DNA from: Actinokineospora inagensis DSM 44258
GTDB taxonomy: Bacteria > Actinomycetota > Actinomycetes > Mycobacteriales > Pseudonocardiaceae
Assembly (NCBI RefSeq): GCF_000482865.1
Contig: NZ_AXWW01000034.1
Span: 28,344-92,343 of the forward strand
Direction: 5' to 3'
DNA length: 64,000 bases
Part shown: piece by piece, positions 44,201 to 53,200 of the stretch
Position numbering within the stretch: the first letter of the stretch is position 1
Layout: every line of letters begins with the position of its first letter
The notes under the pieces: model-generated
Seen by the model: only the letters and a program-made list of their open reading frames with translations
Told to the model about the DNA's origin: nothing
The model's database searches: none
Made by a program: the position numbers and the translations under genes

Positions 44201-47200
44201 CCAGGTGTGGGGTCTCGGCCGGGTCGCCGCCTTGGAGGCCGCCACGCGCTGGGGCGGACTCATCGATCTCCCGGACGGTCCGGATGGTGTGGCCCCGGCT
44301 CTCGTCTCCGTGCTCGGCGGCCTGGAAGATCAGGTTTCGGTGCGTGCGGCGGGCGTGTTCGCGCGCCGGTTGGAGCGTTCGACCGAGCCGAGATCGACCG
44401 TCCCGATGTCGTTGTCCGGAGCGGTGTTGGTCACCGGCGGGACCGGTGCGTTGGGTGCCTCGGTCGCGCGGTGGTTGGTCGGTCGCGGCGTTCGGGTCGT
44501 GCTGGCCAGCCGTCGTGGGATGGACGCGCCGGGTGCGGCCGAACTGTCAGCGGAGTTGAGCGCGCCAGTCGTCGCGTGCGATGTCGCGGACCGGGCCTCG
44601 CTCGCCGCTGTGCTCGCTGAGTACGCGGTGGTGGGTGTCGTGCACGCGGCCGGGGTGGACCACTCGGTGCCGTTGGACGAGACCGATGTCAGTGAGTTCG
44701 CGGAAGGGCTGCGGGCGAAGGTCGTTGGCGCGCGGTGGCTCGACGAACTCCTCGGGGCCGAAGCAGAGCTGTTCGTGCTGTTCTCGTCCATCGCGGGTGT
44801 GTGGGGCAGCGGCAACCAGTCCGCTTACGCCGCCGCAAACGCTTACCTGGACGCGCTGGCGGAGTCCCGTCGGGCTCACGGGCAGGTCGCGACCTCGGTG
44901 GCGTGGGGTGCGTGGGCCGACGCGGGCATGGCGACCCGGGGCGGCGCGGGGGACTACCTGCGGCGGCGCGGTATCAACCCGATGTCCCCGCAACGTTGCC
45001 TGGCCGCCCTGGCAACGGCGGTGGACGGCGGCGACACCTGCGTCACCGTCGCCGACATCGACTGGGACCGGTTCGTCCCCACCTTCACCACCTCCCGCCC
45101 CAGCCCCCTGCTGTCCGCGTTCACCGCCGCGCCGGTAGAGGGGGCAGAGGACGTCTCCGCCCTGGCCAAGGCGCTGGAAGGGCGCACCCGGGCCGAACGG
45201 CAGCGGATCGCGCTGGACTTCGTACGGCGCGAGACCAGCGTGGTACTCGGCTACAGCGACCCGGTGGAGGCCGACCGGCCGTTCAAGGACCTGGGCGTCG
45301 ACTCGGTCACCGCCGTGGAGGTCCGCAACCGGCTCGCTACGGTCACCGGAATCCGGCTGCCCGCCACCGCCGTCTTCGACCACCCGTCGCCAACCGCCCT
45401 CGCCGCGCACCTGCTCGCCACCGCCGCCCCCGAGCAGACCGGGCCGACCGTCGTCGAGCACCGCGGCGGTGGCCTCGACGGGGTCGCCATCGTGGGTATG
45501 AGCTGCCGGTTCCCCGGTGGGGTCGACAGCCCGGAAGCGCTGTGGCGGTTGGTCCGCGACGAGGTCGATGGCGTCTCCGTGTTCCCCACTGACCGAGGCT
45601 GGGACCTGGGCCGCGCGGACGGCGCGTTCGCCCCGGAAGGCGGCTTCGTCTACGACGCCACCACCTTCGACGCCGACCTGTTCGGCATTTCCCCACGCGA
45701 GGCCGCCTCGATGGACCCCCAGCAGCGGGTCCTGCTCGAAGCGGCCTGGGAAGTCCTGGAGCGCGCGAACGTCGATCCGCTGTCGCTGCGCGGAACCGAC
45801 ACCGGCGTCTTCGTCGGCGCGTCCGCGTCCGGTTATGGCGTCGGCATGAACACCGCGTCCGGGTCCGAAGGCCACTACCTCACCGGCACGTCCAGCAGCG
45901 TCATGTCCGGCCGGGTCGCCTACACGTTCGGCCTGGAAGGCCCGGCCGTCACGATCGACACGGCGTGCTCGTCCAGCCTGGTCGCGCTGCACCTGGCGAT
46001 CCGCGCGCTGGCCAACGGCGAGTGCGGGATGGCGATCGTCGCCGGGGTCGCCGTCATGACCAGCTCGGACATCTTCTCGGAGTTCAGCCGCCAGAACGGG
46101 CTCGCCGCCGACGGCCGCTGCAAGTCCTTCGCCGCGGCCGCTGACGGCACCGGTTGGGGCGAGGGCGTGGGTGCCCTGCTCGTCATGCCCCTCGCCGATG
46201 CCATCGGTCAAGGCCGCATGATCCACGCGGTGGTGCGCGGATCGGCGGTGAACTCCGACGGCGCCTCGAATGGTCTGACCGCGCCGAATGGTCCTTCGCA
46301 ACAGCGGGTGATCCGGGCCGCGCTCGCCGATGCCGGACTGTCGTCGTCCGATGTGGACGTTGTCGAAGGTCACGGCACCGGCACCCGGCTTGGCGACCCG
46401 ATTGAGGCCCAGGCCCTGCTCGCCACCTACGGCCAAGACCGGGATACCCCGCTGTGGCTGGGTTCGCTGAAGTCCAACATCGGCCACACCCAGGCCGCGT
46501 CCGGCATGGCGGGCATCATCAAGATGGCCATGGCGATGCGGCACGCCACCCTGCCCCGCACCCTCCACGTCGACACCCCCACCCCACACGTCGACTGGAC
46601 CGCGGGCGCGATCACCCTGCTCACCACCGCTCGCCCGTGGCTCGCGGACCACCCCCGTCGAGCCGGGATCTCGGCGTTCGGGGTCAGCGGCACCAACGCG
46701 CACGTCATCATCGAGGAACCCCCGACCGCGCCTGACCGGGTCCCCTCCGACGCCGTGATCGCCCCGTGGGTCTTTTCCGGCAAGACCGGCTCCGCCCTCG
46801 ACGCGAGGTTGGCGGCCACGCCTGATCACTCCACTGTGGACATCGCGTACACGCTGGCGGTCGGGCGCGCCGACCTGCAACACCGGGCGGTCGTGCTGGC
46901 GGGGGAGACCATCGCCCGGGATGTCGCCGAACCACGCAGGCTCGGCTACCTGTTCACCGGGCAGGGGTCGCAGCGGCAGGGCATGGGCGAGGAACTGCGA
47001 CAGGCTTTCCCCGTCTTCGCCGAGGTGTACGACGACATCCGCGACCGGCTGCGGTTCGGCGACGACCTCGACCAGACCGGCGACGCCCAACCGGCCCTGT
47101 TCGCGCTGCAGGTCGCGCTGTTCCGGCTGCTGGAGTCCTGGGGCCTGAGCCCGGACGTCTTGATCGGCCACTCGATTGGCGAGCTCGCCGCCGCGCACGT

Positions 47201-50200
47201 CGCCGGCGTGCTTGACCTCGACGACGCCTGCACGCTCGTCGGGGCCCGCGCCCGGCTCATGCAGCGGCTGCCCCAGACCGGCGCGATGCTGGCGGTGGAG
47301 ATCGCCGAAAGCGAGCTCGACCTGCCGGAGGGCGTCGACATGGCGGCCGTCAACGCGGACCGGTCGGTGGTCGTGTCCGGTGACAGCTCGGTCGTCCAGA
47401 AGCTGGAAGACCGGTGGCGCGGCGAGGGCGGGCGGGTCAAGCGGCTGGCCGTGTCGCACGCGTTCCACTCGCACCACATGGACCCGATGCTCGACGAGTT
47501 CGCCGAGGTCGCGAACCGGCTCGACTACCGGGAACCGGCGATCCGGATCATGCCCACCGCGCCCGGCCGGGTCGACACCCCGGAGTACTGGGTCGGGCAG
47601 GTCCGCGCCACCGTCCGGTTCGCCGACGCCGTCGCGGGCCAGGACGCCGACTTCCTGGAGCTCGGACCCGATGGCGTGCTGAGCGCGCTGGTCGAGAACA
47701 CGGCACTCCCGCTGCTGCGCAACGGGAAACCCGAGCCGGAGACGGCGGTTCGGGCGCTGGCCGAGATGTGGGTGCGCGGCACGAAAGTTGACTGGGCGGC
47801 CGTGATCGGCGGTGGCAACGCGGTCGACTTGCCCACGTATCCCTTCCAGCGGCAGCGGTTCTGGCTCGACACCTTCGCCGCGCCCGCCCCGGACACGGGC
47901 GACGAGCAGGCTTTCTGGGCCGCGGTCGACCAAGGCGATGCCACCACCCTCGCCGCGGGCCTCGACTTGGACGCGACCACAATCGACACCGTGTTGCCCG
48001 CGTTGACCGCGTGGCGCAAGGACCGCACGCGGCGATCGACTGTGGACTCCTGGCGATATAAGACCGTCTGGACCCCGATCGAGCCGGGTACGCCCGCGGT
48101 CGGCACGTGGCTCGCGGTCGCCTGCCCAGAAGACATCCGCGACGCGCTACGGAACCAGGGCTTGCGGCTCGTGGAGGTTGACCTCGACGGCACCGAGACC
48201 GACCGGTGGAGCCTCGCCCAGCGACTCCTCGGCGACTACGACGGCGTCATCGCGGGCACCCTGCCCGGCGCGCACCCCGAGTACCCGGATCTGCCGAAGG
48301 CGGTTGCCCTCACGGTCCTGCTGGTGCAGGCCCTCGGCGACGCGGGAGTGACCGCCCCGCTGTGGTGTGTGACCAGGAACGCCCAGTCCGTTGGCCGCTC
48401 GGACCGCCCCGCCGACCCCGACCAGACTGTGCTGTGGGGGCTCGGTCGCGTCGCCGCGCTGGAGTTCGCGCAGCGCTGGGGCGGTCTTGTCGATCTGCCC
48501 GACGTGCTCGACACCAGGGCCGCCGCTCGGCTCGCCGCCGTGCTGACCGGCCCTGAGGACCAGGTCGCCGTACGCGGCTCCGGCGTCTACGCTCGTAGAC
48601 TAACGAGGGCGGGCGGCACCGCGACGACGCCGTGGCGCACGCGCGGGACCACCCTCATCACCGGCGGCACCGGCGCGCTCGCCGGGCACGCCGCCGCACT
48701 GCTCGTCGACCGTGGCGCCGGTCACCTGCTCCTGCTCAGTCGCAGCGGCCCCGACTCCCCACAGGCCGAAGCCCTCCGCGCCACCTACGGCGATCGGGTC
48801 ACCATCAAGGCCTGCGATGTCGCCGACCGGGACGCGTTGCGAGAAGCCGTCGCGGGCCACGACATCCGGACCGTCGTGCACACCGCGGGCATGGTCGAGG
48901 CGGTCCCGCTCGCGGAAACCGGACTCGGCGAGTTCGCCGATGTCCTGCGAGCCAAGGCCACCGGCGCCGCGAACCTGCACGCCCTGCTCCCCGACGCGCA
49001 CTTCGTGCTGTTCTCGTCGATCGCGGCCACCTGGGGCAGCGGCAACCAGGCCGCCTACTCCGCCGCCAACGCCTACCTCGACGGCCTCGCTGAGCACCGC
49101 CGGGCGAACGGTCAGCCCACCACGTCCGTGGCGTGGGGGCCGTGGGCCGGGTCCGGGATGCTGGTCGCCGAAGACGCCGAGGACTACCTCGCCCGGCGGG
49201 GGCTGTCCGCGATGGACCCCGCCCTGGCGACGGTCGCCCTGGCCAAAGCGCTCGACCACGGCGACACCACGGTCACCGTCGCCGATGTCGACTGGTCCCG
49301 CTTCACCGCCGCCTTCACCACCTCCCGGCCCAGCCCGCTGCTGGCGGACTTCACCGAGCCGGTCGAGGTCGCCGAGGTCAAGCCGGTCCACCCCGGCAAC
49401 CTGCTCACCCTGGTCCGAGCCAGCGCCGCCGCCGTGCTCGGACACAGCGACGCGACTGCCATCGAGCCCACCCGGCCATTCAACGACCTCGGTTTCGACT
49501 CGCTCACCGCCGTCGAACTGCGCGACCGCCTGGTCGCCGCCACCGGGGTCGCCCTGCCCGCCACGCTGGTCTTCGACTACCCGACCGCGCGGGCGCTCGC
49601 CGACCACCTGGCCGGTCACCTGGACCGGCCCGAGGTCACCCGGGCGACCGACCCGACCGAGCCCATCGCGATCATCGGCATGGCCTGCCGGTACCCCGGT
49701 GGGGTCCGCTCCCCGGAAGACCTGTGGGAGCTGGTCCGCACCGGCGGCGACGGCATGGGCGCCTTCCCCACCGACCGCGGCTGGTGGCTCGACGGCCTCT
49801 ACGACCCGGACCCGGACAACCCCGCGAGTTCGCACACCCACGAGGGCGGTTTCCTCTACGACGTCGCCGATTTCGACGCCGCCCTGTTCGGGATCTCCCC
49901 GCGCGAGGCCGTCGCGATGGATCCGCAGCAGCGGTTGCTCCTGGAGTCGACGTGGGAGGCGTTCGAGCGGGCGGGCATCAACCCGTTCTCGCTCAAGGGT
50001 TCCAGCACCGGTGTGTTCGCGGGCACCAACAGCCACGACTACCTGTCCCTGCTCGCCGACGCCCCGGAAGGCAGCGAGGGCTACCTCGCGACCGGCAGCT
50101 CGGCCAGCGTCGTCTCCGGCCGGGTCGCCTACACCTTCGGCCTCGAAGGACCCGCGGTCACCATCGACACGGCCTGTTCCAGCAGTCTTGTCGCGCTGCA

Positions 50201-53200
50201 CACGGCGGTGCGGTCGTTGCGTGGCGGTGAGTGCTCGATGGCCGTGGCCGCGGGTGTCGTGGTCATGTCGACGCCCGGCGTGTTCACCGAGTTCAGCCGC
50301 CAGAACGGGGTCGCCCGCGACGGCCGCTGCAAGGCCTACGCGGACGCCGCCGATGGAACCGGCTGGGGTGAGGGCGTCGGCGTGCTGATCGTGGAACGGC
50401 TCTCCGACGCACGTCGCAGCGGTCACCGCGTGCTCGCGCTGGTGCGCGGGTCGGCGGTCAACTCCGACGGCGCTTCCAACGGTCTGACCGCGCCGAACGG
50501 CCCTTCGCAGCAGCGGGTGATCCGGGCCGCGCTCGCCGACGCCGGGCTGGGGACGGCCGATGTGGACGTGGTCGAGGGGCACGGCACCGGGACCAGGCTG
50601 GGCGACCCGATCGAGGCGCAGGCCCTGCTGGCCACCTACGGGCAGGACCGGGACGAGCCGCTGTGGCTGGGGTCGGTCAAGTCCAACATCGGGCACACCC
50701 AGGCCGCGTCCGGGGTGGCCGGGGTGATCAAGATGGTGCAGGCCATGCGGCACGGCCTGCTGCCGCGCACCCTGCACGTCGACGCGCCGTCCAGCCATGT
50801 CGACTGGACCGCGGGTTCGGTGCGGCTGCTCACCGAGGCCGTGGCCTGGCCGGACGAGGGTCGCGCGCGCCGTGCCGCGGTGTCGTCGTTCGGGGTCAGC
50901 GGCACCAACGCCCACATCGTCCTGGAGTCCGCCGGGCCCGCTGACCTGCCGGAACCCGCCGTCCGCGCGGCCGTGCCGTTGGTCCTCTCCGGCGACTCGG
51001 CGGACGCGGTCCGGGAGCAGGCCGAGCTTCTGTCCACTGTGGATGCCAATCCGGTCGACGTGGCCTGGACGTTGGCGACCGCGCGGGCCCAGTTGAGCCA
51101 TCGGGCCGTGGTCTTCGGCCGGGACGGCCTGGTCGCGCTCGCCGAGGGCCGGGAACCGGTTGGTACGGCCAAGTCCGACGGGCCGGTGTTCGTGTTCCCC
51201 GGCCAGGGTTCGCAGTGGGTCGGGATGGCGGTCGACCTGCTCGACGAACCGGTGTTCCGGGACCGCGTCGAGCAGTGCGAACGCGCCCTCGCCCCGCACG
51301 TCGACTGGTCACTGCTGGACGTCCTGCGCGGCGGGGACCTCGACCGGGTCGACGTGGTGCAGCCGGTGCTGTGGGCGGTCATGGTGTCGCTGGCCGAGTT
51401 GTGGATGTCGGTCGGGGTGCGGCCGTCGGCGGTCGTCGGCCACTCCCAGGGTGAGATCGCGGCGGCCGTGGTCGCGGGCGGGTTGAGCCTGGACGACGGG
51501 GCCAGGGTCGTCGCCCTGCGGGCCAAGGCCATCGCCGACCTGCTGCGGCCCGCGACCGAGGTGACCAGCGACCTGCACCGCGAGTGGGCGGATTCCCCGG
51601 GAGTCGATGGCGGCATGGTGTCCGTCGCGGTCGGCCAGGTCGACGCAGAGCGGCTGATCGGGTCGTGGCCCGCGCTGTCGGTCGCCGCGGTCAACGGTCC
51701 ACTGTCCACAGTGGTCTCCGGCGACGCGGGCGCGCTGGACGAACTGCTCGCCGTGTGCGCCGAGGTCGAGATCCGGGCCAGGCGCGTCCCGGTCGACTAC
51801 GCGTCGCACTCCGCACACGTCGAACGCGTCCGAGACCGGGTGCTCGCCGACCTCGCCCCGATCACCCCGATTGCCGGGACCATCCCGTTCCACTCCGCGG
51901 TCACGGCGGGCCAGGTCGACACCGCGGGCCTCGACGCCCGCTACTGGTACGACAACCTGCGCCACACCGTCTTGTTCGAGCAGGCCACCGCCGGTCTGCT
52001 CGACGCGGGCCGCACGACGTTCCTTGAGGTCAGCGCCCATCCGGTGCTGACCGTCGCCATCCAGGAAACCCTCGATGCCTGCGACGCGACCGGCACTGTC
52101 TTGGCCACGCTGCGCCGCGACGAGCCGGGCCACTGGCTGGTCGCGCTCGCCGAGGCCCACTCCGCCGGGATCGACGTCGACTGGGCCCGGGTGCTGCGCG
52201 ACTGGGGCGGCCGGGTCGTCGACCTGCCCACGTACGCCTTCCAGCGCCGCCGCTACTGGCCCAAGCCGGTGACCGGCGCCGATGTCACCGCCGCCGGGCT
52301 CGCCGACGCCGGTCACTGCCTGCTCGGCGCCCAGGTCCCGCTCGCCGGTGACGACGGCGCGCTCTGGACCGGTCGGCTCTCCGTCGCGACCCACCCGTGG
52401 CTGGCCGACCACGCCGTCGGCGGGTCGATCCTGCTGCCGGGTACCGCGTTCGTCGACCTCGCCCTGCACGCGGGCGCCCACATCGAGGACCTGACCCTGC
52501 GGACCCCGCTGGTCGTCCCCGAGCGCGGCGCGGTCCACCTGCAGTTGCGCACCGACCCGACCGGCGCCGTGACCGTCCACTCACGACCGGAGGCGGGCGG
52601 CGACTGGACCACCCACGCCACCGGCACCCTCACCGACACCCCCGCCGAACCGGTGCACCTCACCTGGCCGCCCATCGGCGACCCGCTGGACACCGACGGG
52701 TTCTACGCCGCGCTCGCCGAATCCGGATACGGCTACGGGCCGACCTTCCAAGGGCTCACCGCCGCCTGGAAGACCGAGGGCGCCGTCCACGCCGAGGTCG
52801 AACTCGCGGACGTGACCGGGTTCGGCATCCACCCGGGCCTGCTCGACTCCGCCCTGCACGCGGCCACTCTTGGTGGCCTGCTGACCGGTGGCGCCCTGCT
52901 CCCGTTCGCCTGGTCCGGCGTCACCCTGCACGCCACCGGCGCGACCGCGCTGCGCGTCCGGATCACCCCGCTCGGCCCGGACACCATCGCCGTCGCCGCC
53001 ACCGACCCGCAGGGCGACCCGGTCATCACCATCGACTCCTTGGTGCTGCGCCCCTTCACGGCCGCCGCCGACAGCGACGCTCTGTTCCGCGTTGACTGGG
53101 TTCCGGTGGTCGCCACAGCGGCCACAGCGGCCACAGCGGCCGCCGAGGCCGCCGAGTACACAGTCGGCCATCCCGGCGAGATCGCCGATCCGGTCCCGGC

